Shown: positions 25,201-33,083, counted from the stretch's first letter. The stretch: DNA of 64,000 nucleotides from Polaribacter sp. L3A8 (GCF_009796785.1 NZ_CP047026.1:4074501-4138500), one strand, 5' to 3'. Notes: generated by a model not told the origin, from the letters alone. Numbers and translations: made by a program.

Positions 25201-25681
25201 TATTTAACGTACTTGTATTTGGCAGGGTTAAATTAGATATACCTATAAAGTTACCAGAAAAATTATTATAGTTAATATTATTAGAGCAATCTAAAAAAGT
25301 TAATTGGGTTAAAGCAGAAACGTCTAAACTAGTTAAATCGTTAAAACTACAATTTAAAGAAGTTAAATTAATAAAAGCTTCAATACCAGTTAAATCAGAA
25401 ATACCTTCAATAATAATACCGCCACCACCACCTAGGCAAGCAGGGTCATTTGGGTCTGGACAAAAACCTCCAGGGTCCTCCATACTCTGATGGTAAGAAA
25501 TATTTAAACTCGTTACTGCAGCTGCTTCTGTTACTTGTATTTGGTGATCATTATTTGTATCTATAATTGGTGAGTAATTTAAAAGTACATTTTTAAATTC
25601 ATTATCAGGAATGTTTACAATTTGGCAGAAAATGGTACTAGAGATAAAGAAAAGTGCAATGGAAAGTAGTTTTAGTTTCAT
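22262..25681 (-). CDS. internalin-like leucine-rich repeat surface protein with T9SS sorting domain
   Basis: The protein has 1,139 residues from the ATG at 25681 that begins a signal peptide (MKLKLLSIALFFISSTIFCQ). An upstream in-frame Met would bury the signal and is rejected. An EF-hand-like DTNNDHQIQ segment comes first. About twenty LRR units of 20-23 residues (LTSLDCSNN-type, with Cys or Asn at the turn) fill residues 55-540. A Bacteroidota-specific extracellular beta region, DUF7619-like (DPNDVVCFEGDKIS, then RVRFQNTGTASAINIVV), spans 560-890. A second short LRR block starts with IPDNNFEMALINAGLD. The C-terminal 80 residues (FSLFPNPTNGKININS to TKKVIVN) are a type A T9SS sorting domain. 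It is probably exported and surface-attached for adhesion. Confidence 0.85.
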   Translation of the reverse strand: MKLKLLSIALFFISSTIFCQIVNIPDNEFKNVLLNYSPIIDTNNDHQIQVTEAAAVTSLNISYHQSMEDPGGFCPDPNDPACLGGGGGIIIEGISDLTGIEAFINLTSLNCSFNDLTSLDVSALTQLTFLDCSNNINYNNFSGNFIGISNLTLPNTSTLNTLNVNNNNLASLDLTNQTSLTTLTANQNVLSSLDLSNQTSLTSAIVNNNSLTSLILTNTPLLQNLNCERNQLPALDISTSVALTTLKCPYNQITGIDATNNTALITLNSHHNLINSLTLPTTSTLTHIYSSVNQITTLDASMATGLIEVSVYGNSLTSLTLPTTNTLNKLLCYQNNLTTLDTSVTSGLVTLNASSNSLTSLTLPTTASLQTLVCNLNSLPNLNLGSSINLTSLNCSNNNLNILDVSANISLTALSCANNNLTSLNTLTNTALTNLDCSYNQITSLDTTTTNTLTSFICSSNLLTELDLYNFSSLNKIYCNNNLLTSLNLKNGNSNSLAYNTFSAKNNANLNAICVDDALVAAGSLGNGIDTHMNFTEYCSFVAVSSNTITGTVSFDFNNDGCDAADTKSVNTRINATSTNVSASSFSAADGTYTIYINDTNVDTALIPNFPSFFTATPTTQTTNFTGSGNTEVIDFCITANAQVDDVEVYSFTTSESRPGFDTHLRIFYKNNGSTIIPSGTVTLNFNENQEVFNNASVNPDTQTSNSLSWNYTNLQPFEENFIDVYFTINTPIDATNPVNGGDTISYTSTITPLTGDATPTDNTHVFSDIIVNAYDPNDVVCFEGDKISTAQVPNDLTYRVRFQNTGTASAINIVVKEIIDTDLDMATFTPISASHSYRTAISNTNKVEFIFENIHLADSTSNEPASHGWLFYKIKPKSTAVIGDAFDTTANIYFDYNAPVITNTYNTAVSTETTIPDNNFEMALINAGLDTGTPDNKVFTDNVNTITNLDVSNKNITDLTGINAFTALTTLNVSNNLLTTLDLSTHSLLTSLDAQSNGLTSLNVKNGNNTNFTLFNTINNSNLTCIEVDDAAYSTLNWTNIDTTSNFVNNQAECTSLSTDQYNSLEFSLFPNPTNGKININSLEKATLIIYDITGKEIKNREIILGKNEITNLNLAKGIYLFKLVSKDKSSTKKVIVN

Positions 25682-25840
25682 ATTTGGGTTTTTAATTTTT
25701 TCAAAGTTAGCTTTACCATCTTGATGAAAGTAGAGGTAAAACACTGTTTTTTTAATAGTTAAATTTTATATAAATGTATGTGGATTTAAGTAGTTTTTAA
25801 TACCCGATTAGAGTAAACATAGGTTTCATTATAGGAAAGA

Positions 25841-25866
25841 TACTTTTGATTAAATGAATATCTTTG
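25841..25866 (+). promoter_or_regulatory. two candidate -7 boxes for ung
   Basis: TACTTTTG (25841-25848) and TATCTTTG (25859-25866) both fit TAnnTTTG and lie 26-44 bp before the ung ATG. Neither has a clearly spaced -33 TTG. Confidence 0.4.
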
Positions 25867-25891
25867 AATAAATTATTAAACAGAAGTAAAA

Positions 25892-26554
25892 ATGGAACAA
25901 AGCCTTTCTAAATCTTGGACAAAAATCTTACAAAAAGAATTTGATAAAACTTATTTTAAAGAATTAAGCGCTTTTGTAACATCAGAATATAAAGAATATC
26001 AATGTTTTCCTAAAAAGGAGGATATTTTTGCAGCCTTTAATTTTTGTTCTTTTGATGATGTAAAAGTGGTTATTATTGGGCAAGACCCATATCATGATGA
26101 TGGGCAAGCAAATGGTTTGTGTTTTTCTGTAAAAGACGATATAAAACATCCACCTTCTTTAAAAAATATATTTAAAGAAATTGCAACAGATTTAAACCAA
26201 GAGATTCCACAAAGTGGTAATTTAGAAAAATGGGCTAAACAAGGTGTATTGCTATTAAATGCAACTTTAACCGTAAGAGCCCATGAAGCCGGTAGTCATC
26301 AGAAAAAAGGTTGGGAAACTTTTACAGATGCAGTTATTAAATCAATTTCTGAAGAAAAAGAAAACGTAGTTTTTTTACTTTGGGGAAAATTTGCAGAAAG
26401 TAAAACAAAATTAATAAAAACAAAAAAGCATACCGTGTTTACAGCTCCTCATCCATCTCCATTAGGTGCTTGGAGAGGTTGGTTTGGCAGTAAACATTTT
26501 TCTAAAACAAATGAAGTCTTAAAAAGCAAACAAAAGGCTAAGATAGAATGGTAG
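25892..26554 (+). CDS. ung: uracil-DNA glycosylase, family 1
   Basis: Ung removes uracil from DNA as the first step of base excision repair. The protein has 220 residues, full length. The water-activating loop IIGQDPYHDDGQANGLCFSV carries catalytic D65. Also present are LLLNATLTVRAHEAGSH (uracil-specificity Asn) and the minor-groove intercalation loop APHPSPLGAWRGWFGSKHFS with catalytic His. The 3' end overlaps the convergent glycosyltransferase gene by 17 bp. Confidence 0.96.
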   Translation: MEQSLSKSWTKILQKEFDKTYFKELSAFVTSEYKEYQCFPKKEDIFAAFNFCSFDDVKVVIIGQDPYHDDGQANGLCFSVKDDIKHPPSLKNIFKEIATDLNQEIPQSGNLEKWAKQGVLLLNATLTVRAHEAGSHQKKGWETFTDAVIKSISEEKENVVFLLWGKFAESKTKLIKTKKHTVFTAPHPSPLGAWRGWFGSKHFSKTNEVLKSKQKAKIEW

Positions 26555-27551
26555 GTAAAATCATTTGGTTTTCATAAGGTAATAGAATGGCCTCTAAAAT
26601 TTCTTCTGTAGTGTCTGGGTAATTTACAGCAATTACAGTATCACTCTCAATCCATTTTGCAATTTTAAGAATTCGTTTTCTATTTAATTTTTTTGTTACG
26701 GTAACGCCCATTTCTTTTAAGGCCATGGCATTACACTGTTGTTCATATTGATTTCTCATAGGAATAACCATTAATTTTTTCTTTAGAAATAAGGCTTCAG
26801 ACGGTGTTTCAAACCCCGCTCCACAAAGAACTCCTGCAGAAGAAGCCATACTTTCTATAAAGTCAAATTCATTAATTGGGTAAACGGTAATGTTCTTTTT
26901 AAATATTAAACTTTTAGCTTCTTTAGAGAATATATGCCATTTTATAATGGGTATTTTAGATAAAACTTTTACAATTTTATCAATATTATAAGATGGTAAG
27001 TAAACCGTAATATGACCTTTATTACTTGTCTTTTTATTTCTAATTTTCTTTCTGATGATTGGCGGAAAAATAGCAGAACTATAATTATTAAAATGAAAAC
27101 CAAACCTTGTATTAGAGGGAGCGTAGTATTTTAAAATATATTTTTCAAACTTATATTTACCATATTTAGGAGACGCAGTATCTAAAACTGCGTTTTGATG
27201 ACTTAAAGAAACAATATTTACATTATTTATTTTTGCAGCCCAAGCAGAAACAGGTTCAAAATCGTTAATTACTAAATCGTACTCTTTAACTGGTACGTTT
27301 TTTATTTCTTTATAAAAACGAGCTAGATTCATCTTTTTAAAACTAGTCCAATAATCGATACCTCCTTTTTTGCCAAATGTAAAATTTAAACCTTTTAGTT
27401 TGTATTTTACTTCGAAGCCTAATTCTAAGTTATTTTCATTTCCACTAACTAAAATATCTAATTCTCCTTTTTGTTGTAGTATTGGTATAATTTCTTTTGC
27501 TCTGGTTAAATGACCATTTCCAGTTCCTTGAATAGCATATAGTATTCGCAT
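26538..27551 (-). CDS. MurG-like (MJ1255-type) glycosyltransferase
   Basis: This 337-residue GT-B fold protein has the N-terminal nucleotide-sugar glycosyltransferase opening RILYAIQGTGNGHLTRAKEI. The C-terminal donor-binding segment GVLCGAGFETPSEALFLKKK continues into LMVIPMRNQYEQQCNA. It has no signal peptide and is probably cytosolic or membrane-associated. Acceptor unknown. It lies 5 bp downstream of a metallophosphoesterase gene of the LpxH type. The pairing suggests a shared role in lipid or cell-envelope glycoconjugate metabolism, which is inference. Confidence 0.8.
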   Translation of the reverse strand: MRILYAIQGTGNGHLTRAKEIIPILQQKGELDILVSGNENNLELGFEVKYKLKGLNFTFGKKGGIDYWTSFKKMNLARFYKEIKNVPVKEYDLVINDFEPVSAWAAKINNVNIVSLSHQNAVLDTASPKYGKYKFEKYILKYYAPSNTRFGFHFNNYSSAIFPPIIRKKIRNKKTSNKGHITVYLPSYNIDKIVKVLSKIPIIKWHIFSKEAKSLIFKKNITVYPINEFDFIESMASSAGVLCGAGFETPSEALFLKKKLMVIPMRNQYEQQCNAMALKEMGVTVTKKLNRKRILKIAKWIESDTVIAVNYPDTTEEILEAILLPYENQMILPTILS

Positions 27552-27556
27552 AAATA

Positions 27557-28435
27557 TTATTTTAGGGGTTTTTCAATATCGAATTCTCTTAGCAACTCTT
27601 CAAAAAGAAAATTGTTTTTTTCTTCTTTGTTTAAGGCCTTCAATTCTTCTTTACTTAATTTTTTTTCAGTGTTTTTTGCTATTTCATCAGTAGCATATTC
27701 GTACAAACTCCATTTTTTGTCTTTGTATTCTAAGGCTGTTAAATTCTCTATCCAATCTCCAGAGTTTAAGTAAGTAGTTTTTCCTTTTTGATTTTCAATT
27801 TCTTTAATTTCTGGTTGATGAATATGTCCGCAGATTACATAATCGTACTCATTTTCTATAGCAATGTCCGAAGCTGTTTTTTCAAAATCATTGATAAATT
27901 TTACGGCACTTTTTACACTATTTTTTATTTTTTTAGAAAGCGATAATTTTCCATAGCCTAATAGATTACTTATCCAATTGATAAAGGTGTTTATTACAAT
28001 AAGTATATCGTATCCTTGGCCACCTAATTTAGCTAGCCATTTAGAATGTTGCATGGTAACATCAAAAACATCTCCATGAAATATCCATGCTTTTTTATCA
28101 TCAATAGTTAAAACTAGTTTGTTTAGAATTTTAAAGTTACCGAGTCTGAAACCTTTAAATTTTCGCAGCATTTCATCATGATTTCCAGTGATATAATAAA
28201 TCTCAGTTCCTTTAGATAAAAGAGAGGTAATGTGTTTTATCACATTCATGTGAGACTTTGGGAAATAGCGTTTGTTAAATTGCCAGATGTCTATAATGTC
28301 TCCATTTAGAATTAAAACTTTTGGCTGAATTGTTTTTAAATAATTTAGTAATTCTTTAGCTCTACAACCATAAGTGCCTAAATGTACATCAGAAATTACA
28401 ACATAATCTAACTTGCGCTTTTTTTGCTTTTTCAT
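27557..28435 (-). CDS. metallophosphoesterase, UDP-2,3-diacylglucosamine diphosphatase (LpxH)-like
   Basis: This 292-residue calcineurin-like phosphoesterase has dimetal motifs in order: VVISDVHLGTYG, LILNGDIIDIWQFN, YYITGNHDEML, WIFHGDVFDVT and VICGHIHQPEI. It matches the LpxH/YbbF-like family but is longer than typical LpxH (about 240 residues). The extra length includes a lysine-rich C-terminal tail. The role in lipid A synthesis is plausible, not proven. It is first in the operon with the MurG-like transferase. Confidence 0.82.
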   Translation of the reverse strand: MKKQKKRKLDYVVISDVHLGTYGCRAKELLNYLKTIQPKVLILNGDIIDIWQFNKRYFPKSHMNVIKHITSLLSKGTEIYYITGNHDEMLRKFKGFRLGNFKILNKLVLTIDDKKAWIFHGDVFDVTMQHSKWLAKLGGQGYDILIVINTFINWISNLLGYGKLSLSKKIKNSVKSAVKFINDFEKTASDIAIENEYDYVICGHIHQPEIKEIENQKGKTTYLNSGDWIENLTALEYKDKKWSLYEYATDEIAKNTEKKLSKEELKALNKEEKNNFLFEELLREFDIEKPLK

Positions 28436-28646
28436 TTTTGAAAATTAGATGAGAAAAAGAATTACTGTTAAAAAGTTTAGAAATAACTTTATAAAGAATT
28501 ATCTTAGTTCTACGTTCTTTCAAACATAAAAAAGGTATGTGTTGTAAATGTAAAATGAAAATGAAAAAAAAGTAAGGTAAACTTTATTAAAAAGTATACT
28601 TAATGTTAGTTAAACCTTAACAGAGAGCGTTTATTATATCATAGAG

Positions 28647-28670
28647 AAATCCGCTGTAAAAGCGGATTCA
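28647..28670 (-). terminator. hairpin downstream of the small lipoprotein gene
   Basis: AATCCGCT-GTAAA-AGCGGATT is a perfect 8-bp stem. It lies 30 bp after the stop at 28700. There is no strong U-run on either strand, so it may be a weak terminator or a processing hairpin. The rest of 28436-28699 shows nothing else. Confidence 0.5.
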
Positions 28671-28699
28671 TTGAATTTGAAATTAAGAAACAAACGGAT

Positions 28700-28840
28700 T
28701 TATGTTAAATCTGCCTGCTTTAATGTTGTTTGAATTGTTGTTGTATTGTCTGCTAAACCACAATGTTTAGAAGTGCTTCTACAAGAAGAAAAACAAATGC
28801 TTCCTAAAATACAAACTGCAATAAATACTACTTTTTTCAT
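28700..28840 (-). CDS. small lipoprotein (46 residues)
   Basis: The frame begins at the ATG at 28840 and reads MKKVVFIAVCILGSICFSSC, a lipoprotein signal with lipobox FSSC. It continues RSTSKHCGLADNTTTIQTTL to KQADLT. The mature part is only 27 residues with one extra Cys. No family is recognised. It lies 18 bp after the stop of the upstream PBP-fold gene, so it may be the last member of that operon. Confidence 0.55.
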   Translation of the reverse strand: MKKVVFIAVCILGSICFSSCRSTSKHCGLADNTTTIQTTLKQADLT

Positions 28841-28858
28841 GGGTAATGGATTTTCGTG

Positions 28859-29719
28859 TTAAATGTACATATTTTTTATGAAACTGCTCGAGTTTTTCTT
28901 CTCTTCAATAACGTTAAACTGTATCATTTTATTTTGGATGCTAGTAATTAAGTTTTTTGTAATAGGTTCTCCATCGTTCCATTCTGTAATTTTTAACCAT
29001 TGCTGAATGTCTTCTATTTGTTGTTCATATCTATTAGACAGCGTTTTATCAATATTTTTAACCTCTTTAAAGTCTTTTGTTTCAGCGTTTATAATGTCTA
29101 AAACTTTTTTTACTTCGTTAAAATTATTTTCTAAAACTTCATTTCTAACTGCAATTACAAAACAAGGCCAAGGAGTAGGGCAGTCGTCAATTCTTCTAAA
29201 AGTACCATTGTCTACCAAAGGTTTTGTAGTAAAATGTTCCCACATAAAATAATCTGCTTCTCCGTTTGTTAAAGCATCAATGCCGCCTTGTAAAGTACCA
29301 ATTACTTTAAATTTTAGTTTAGCAATATCCCAACCTTGGTTGTGTGCATTTACAATAGCCATTAAATGAGAGCCAGAACCAAAGCGACTAATAGCAATGG
29401 TTGCGTGTTCTAAATCTTTAATGGTTTTAAAGGATGATTTTGCACCTACATGAATACCCCAAATTAATGGTGTTTTTACAAATGTTTGTACAATTTTAGA
29501 AGGATTTCCGTTGGCAATATCTTTAATAATGCCTTCTGTTAAAACAATAGCAATATCTACCTCTCCGTTTCTTAATGCTTTACACATGGCGCCTGTTCCT
29601 CCAGGATAATCTTGCCAACGAAGGTTGATGTTTTGTTTGCTGTATTCTTTATTTTTTAAGGAGGTGTACCAAGGATAATTAAAGTGTTCTGGTACGCCAC
29701 CAACTTTTAAGCTAGTCAT
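28859..29719 (-). CDS. cytosolic periplasmic-binding-protein-fold protein (Ca3427-like)
   Basis: This 286-residue protein has the type 2 substrate-binding fold (VGGVPEHFNYPWYTSLKNKE at the start, then YPGGTGAMCKALRNGEVDIA, TIAISRFGSGSHLMA and DALTNGEADYFMWEHF). It has no signal peptide or lipobox, so it is probably cytosolic and not part of an ABC importer. No permease or ATPase gene is nearby. The EHFNYPW opening recalls the Ca3427 family known from fungi and bacteria (my recollection). It follows the nucleoside phosphorylase gene with 0 bp spacing, which suggests that its ligand may be a nucleobase-like compound (inference). Confidence 0.72.
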   Translation of the reverse strand: MTSLKVGGVPEHFNYPWYTSLKNKEYSKQNINLRWQDYPGGTGAMCKALRNGEVDIAIVLTEGIIKDIANGNPSKIVQTFVKTPLIWGIHVGAKSSFKTIKDLEHATIAISRFGSGSHLMAIVNAHNQGWDIAKLKFKVIGTLQGGIDALTNGEADYFMWEHFTTKPLVDNGTFRRIDDCPTPWPCFVIAVRNEVLENNFNEVKKVLDIINAETKDFKEVKNIDKTLSNRYEQQIEDIQQWLKITEWNDGEPITKNLITSIQNKMIQFNVIEEKKNSSSFIKNMYI

Positions 29720-30589
29720 TTATTCAACTAATTTTTCTAATGCATATTCTATTAAATCGGCAACAACTTTACCTGGGTTTTCGCTAAAGGTTCCGTTTGC
29801 TCTATTGGCAATAATTGCGTTTATAGAACAAGCTTCGTGACCTAATAATTTAGACAAACCATATATGGCAGAAGTTTCCATTTCTAAATTGGTAATTCTA
29901 TGTTCGTTAAAACTAAAACTATCAATTTTATGGTTTAAACCATCGTCTTGCAATGCCAAACGTAAAACTCTTCCTTGGGGTCCGTAAAAACCACCTGCAG
30001 TAGCTGTAATTCCTAAAAATGTTTTATCAGATGCAAATCTGTTTTCTAACAGTTTACTATTTTCTATTACAATAGGATAAGATTTTTTAGCACTCCAATT
30101 GGTGTGTTTTACAAATGCATCTTCTATTGCTGGACTGGCAATTGCATCTACTTGATAAGATTGTAACAAACCGTTTAAATCTAACCCATGAGAACTAATA
30201 ACATAAGAATCTACCGGAATATCTTCTTGCAAAGAACCGGAAGTACCAATTCTAATAATGTTTAAAGTAGTTAAAACTTCTTTTGGTTTTCTTGTTTGTA
30301 AATCGATATTAACAAGTGCGTCTAATTCGTTTAGAACGATATCTATATTATCTGGTCCAATACCTGTTGATATAACAGAAAGACGCTTGTTTTTATAGGT
30401 ACCTGTTGTGGTTTTAAATTCTCTTTTTTGAGTTGTAAACTCAATAGAATCAAAATGTTTAGAGATTTTATCGACTCTATCTTGATCGCCAACAAAAATA
30501 AGGGTGTTGGCAATATGTTCTGGTCTTAAATTTAGATGATAAACACTGCCATCGGGATTTAAGATAAGTTCAGATTGTTTTATAGACAT
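29720..30589 (-). CDS. nucleoside phosphorylase (uridine phosphorylase-like)
   Basis: This 289-residue PNP/UDP superfamily enzyme shows the phosphate and ribose motifs LIFVGDQDRVDKISKHFD, VISTGIGPDNIDIVLNEL, IIRIGTSGSLQEDIPVDSYV and the nucleoside-site motif TNLEMETSAIYGLSKLLG. It would cleave a nucleoside with phosphate to base plus ribose 1-phosphate. Base specificity cannot be read from sequence. It sits in a three-gene block with 0 bp between stop and start on both sides (DUF1835 gene upstream, PBP-fold gene downstream). Confidence 0.85.
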   Translation of the reverse strand: MSIKQSELILNPDGSVYHLNLRPEHIANTLIFVGDQDRVDKISKHFDSIEFTTQKREFKTTTGTYKNKRLSVISTGIGPDNIDIVLNELDALVNIDLQTRKPKEVLTTLNIIRIGTSGSLQEDIPVDSYVISSHGLDLNGLLQSYQVDAIASPAIEDAFVKHTNWSAKKSYPIVIENSKLLENRFASDKTFLGITATAGGFYGPQGRVLRLALQDDGLNHKIDSFSFNEHRITNLEMETSAIYGLSKLLGHEACSINAIIANRANGTFSENPGKVVADLIEYALEKLVE

Positions 30590-31534
30590 TTAAGATGTAA
30601 TTTGTAATAGTTTTTCGGATTCATTATTGAATAGAAAACTATATTTTTTTGCTCCACCAAGATACAAATTTTCATCACGAAGTTCACCATAAAAATTTAA
30701 TTGGTTTTCTAGTACTTTTTTCCCTTTTCGTGATAATTTTACGGGGTTAAAAGAGGTAAATAATTTATGAAGTTGCTCTATGTGATGTTCGTACTGTAAA
30801 TCTCCAAACCCATACGTAGTTTGTGTTTTTAGTAATTGATTTACTAGTTGATTCTTTGATGAGAATTTATGTGTATTTGCAGTTTCTAGAATTGTGTTTT
30901 CTAAATGATTCAAGCCATTTTTAATGGAAGGAAATCTTTGTAAATGTGCCGATAAAGCATCTGCTAAATGCGTAAAAGGAGACATTGGGTTGTATTTGTA
31001 AACGGTTTCTAATCTTAACGGACTCTCTGAACAATACAACTGCCAAATGTAATCTGCATATTCAATATCGTCTTCTGTTAAATCGATTCTGTTTTTAAAA
31101 TGTTGCTGAATTTGATTTTCTGTAAGTTCAGACAAATTTTTTAGTTTCTTACTTCCTTTTATTTGACCGTTTGTAACTAACGAAATATGATACCCTTTTC
31201 TATAGGTTTTTAACCAGCTAATAACGCCAATCATATTAATTTGGCAAAACAAATCATGATCAAACCATAAAACAATTTCTTTGGTTTCTTTTTTATTACA
31301 AAGACTTCTGTATTCTTTTAATGTGTAATTAATAAATTTTTGTTTGCTTACTTTATAGGACGATTTTAAGAAGTCAAATCTATTTTTCCAAAAGGTTTCA
31401 CTTCCTACATCGGTAGTAGTTTTTCCTTCACATAACATTTCTCTCCATGTGATAAAATCTCCAGTAAATTGAAGGCTTTTTAGATAGTTGGTAGTACTAT
31501 CTCCATTGGTAATATGTAGTATAGCAGATGTCAT
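30590..31534 (-). CDS. DUF1835-domain protein
   Basis: This 314-residue cytosolic protein begins with the DUF1835 opening ILHITNGDSTTNYLKSLQFT and contains VLWFDHDLFCQINMIGVISW. The second half is helical, with SPLRLETVYKYNPMSPFTHL and YGFGDLQYEHHIEQLHKLF. The biochemical role of DUF1835 is unknown to me. It is the first gene of the zero-spacing block with nucleoside phosphorylase and the PBP-fold protein, preceded by a Sui1-like gene 54 bp upstream. Confidence 0.78.
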   Translation of the reverse strand: MTSAILHITNGDSTTNYLKSLQFTGDFITWREMLCEGKTTTDVGSETFWKNRFDFLKSSYKVSKQKFINYTLKEYRSLCNKKETKEIVLWFDHDLFCQINMIGVISWLKTYRKGYHISLVTNGQIKGSKKLKNLSELTENQIQQHFKNRIDLTEDDIEYADYIWQLYCSESPLRLETVYKYNPMSPFTHLADALSAHLQRFPSIKNGLNHLENTILETANTHKFSSKNQLVNQLLKTQTTYGFGDLQYEHHIEQLHKLFTSFNPVKLSRKGKKVLENQLNFYGELRDENLYLGGAKKYSFLFNNESEKLLQITS

Positions 31535-31588
31535 AATTAAAAATAGAACGTTTTTTATAATTAATTATTGTTTGGTGTTTATAAATAC

Positions 31589-31912
31589 TTAACCACCAAC
31601 ACGTTTTACCTTAAAACCTTTGTCTTTTAGCATGGTCATTATTCGGTCTCTAAAGTCGCCCTGAATAATAATTTTATCATCTTTAAAACTACCGCCAACA
31701 GATAATTTTGTTTTAATTTCTTTGGCTAGCATTTTAAAATCTGATGTTGCGCCTGTGTAGCCTTCTAAAATAGTGATGGGTTTTCCTTTTCGCTTTTCGT
31801 ATTTACAAATAATTGGATCTTCTTGTAACCAAATATTAGATTTTTCTTTAATAGGTTCAGCAGTTTCTTTGTGCTCAGGAAAAAGGTTTTTTAGTTGATC
31901 TTTAAAATCCAT
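31589..31912 (-). CDS. SUI1/YciH-family translation initiation factor-like protein
   Basis: This 107-residue protein has a C-terminal SUI1 domain (ICKYEKRKGKPITILEGYTG, then LAKEIKTKLSVGGSFKDDKI and IIQGDFRDRIMTMLKDKGFK). The N-terminal 30 residues are a charged tail. Bacterial YciH is similar to eIF1 and influences start-site fidelity and stress translation. It is probably co-transcribed with the DUF1835 gene. Confidence 0.9.
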   Translation of the reverse strand: MDFKDQLKNLFPEHKETAEPIKEKSNIWLQEDPIICKYEKRKGKPITILEGYTGATSDFKMLAKEIKTKLSVGGSFKDDKIIIQGDFRDRIMTMLKDKGFKVKRVGG

Positions 31913-31980
31913 TTTTTTTAGTGTTCAGTATTAAGTGAGAAGATAAAAGAAAAATTTAATTATTTATGATTCTATTTGTT

Positions 31981-32064
31981 GGCAAACAAGTTTAGCCCAG
32001 ATTGAAATGGCATCCTTTTTGTTTTTTCTACAAAAAGATATAATGGAAAGCTGGAAATAGCTTC
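31981..32064 (-). repeat. interspersed repeat (family R1), compact copy
   Basis: On the minus strand this reads AAGCTATTTCCAGCTTTCCA at one end and AAAAAGGATGCCATTTCAAT then CTGGGCTAA at the other. This matches both ends of the element at 13978-14152, joined by a short A-rich link. It lies in the gap between the SUI1-like gene and the oxygenase gene. Confidence 0.6.
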
Positions 32065-32073
32065 TAAAAAAGA

Positions 32074-32117
32074 CAGTTTACAGTTGTAGTTTTCAGTTAA
32101 TTAAGTACTGTAAACTG
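32074..32117. repeat. hairpin repeat before the oxygenase gene end
   Basis: CAGTTTACAGT (32074-32084) and ACTGTAAACTG (32107-32117) form a perfect 11-bp stem with a 22-bp loop. It lies just after the stop of the minus-strand gene at 32136 and could terminate or protect its transcript. No strong U-run follows. Confidence 0.5.
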
Positions 32118-32135
32118 CAACTGAAGATTGCTTAT

Positions 32136-33083
32136 TTATTTTTTAAGGCCTAATTCTCTTAATCTTTCGTCTAAAAATTCACCTGCAGTAATATCATCAA
32201 ATTGTTTTGGGTGTTCTTCATCGATACAATTTTCTAAAACATCTAATTTCATATCAGAAACTGGGTGCATAAAAAACGGAATTGAATAGCGTGATGTTCC
32301 CCACATTTCTTTTGGTGGATTTACTACTCTGTGAATGGTAGATTTTAATTTGTTGTTACTGTGGCGCGATAACATATCTCCAACATTTATCATAATTTCG
32401 TCTGGTTCTGCCATGGCATCAATCCAATCTCCATTATGGTTTTGCACTTGCAATCCTTTTCCTTGCGCACCCATTAATAAAGTAATTAAATTAATGTCTC
32501 CATGGGCCGCAGCTCTTTCTGCTCCTTTAGGTTCTGTTTGTATTGGCGGATAATGAATTGGACGTAGAATACTATTTCCGTTTTTAATATAATTATCAAA
32601 ATAGGTTTCTTCTAAACCCAAATGTAATGCTAAAGAACGCAATACATATTTGGCCGTTTTTTCTAACATTTGGTAGGTTTCTTTACCAACTTTATTAAAT
32701 TCTGCTAATTCGTTTACAGAAACATTTTCTGGATATTCACTTGCATATTTAGAGTCGGCATCTACATACTGACCAAAATGCCAAAATTCTTTTAAGTCTC
32801 CTTCTTTTTTACCTTTTGCAGATTCTTTACCAAAAGAAACGTAACCACGTTGTCCTCCAATTCCTGGAATTTCGTATTTTTCTTTTGTTTCTACAGGTAA
32901 ATCAAAAAAGTTTTTTATTTCTGTGTATAAGCTTTCTACTAATTTATCATCTAAAAAATGACCTTTTAAAGCTACAAAACCTATGTTTTCGTAAGCATGA
33001 CCAATTTCATCAATAAATTGTTGTTTTTTGTTTTTATCCGAAGATAAAAAGTCAGCTAAATTTACACTTGGTATTTTATTCAT
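32136..33083 (-). CDS. isopenicillin N synthase-family 2-oxoglutarate/Fe(II) oxygenase
   Basis: The protein has 315 residues. The N-terminal DIOX_N domain (SVNLADFLSSDKNKKQQFID and GFVALKGHFLD) is followed by the 2OG-FeII core. This carries the metal triad HGDINLITLL (HxD) and STIHRVVNPP (His), and the 2OG-binding Arg in SRYSIPFFMHP. Length is normal. The substrate is unknown. It is a standalone gene with repeat-filled gaps on its 3' side. Confidence 0.88.
   Translation of the reverse strand: MNKIPSVNLADFLSSDKNKKQQFIDEIGHAYENIGFVALKGHFLDDKLVESLYTEIKNFFDLPVETKEKYEIPGIGGQRGYVSFGKESAKGKKEGDLKEFWHFGQYVDADSKYASEYPENVSVNELAEFNKVGKETYQMLEKTAKYVLRSLALHLGLEETYFDNYIKNGNSILRPIHYPPIQTEPKGAERAAAHGDINLITLLMGAQGKGLQVQNHNGDWIDAMAEPDEIMINVGDMLSRHSNNKLKSTIHRVVNPPKEMWGTSRYSIPFFMHPVSDMKLDVLENCIDEEHPKQFDDITAGEFLDERLRELGLKK

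Noticed and set aside
25682..25744. Earlier start for the LRR protein
   Set aside because: It would place 21 polar residues before a clear signal peptide that begins at 25681.
28859..30589. Futalosine-pathway enzymes (MqnA/MqnD plus MqnB) for menaquinone
   Set aside because: The phosphorylase has uridine-phosphorylase-type motifs. The binding-fold protein lacks an evident match to MqnA/D, and no mqnC/mqnE genes are nearby.
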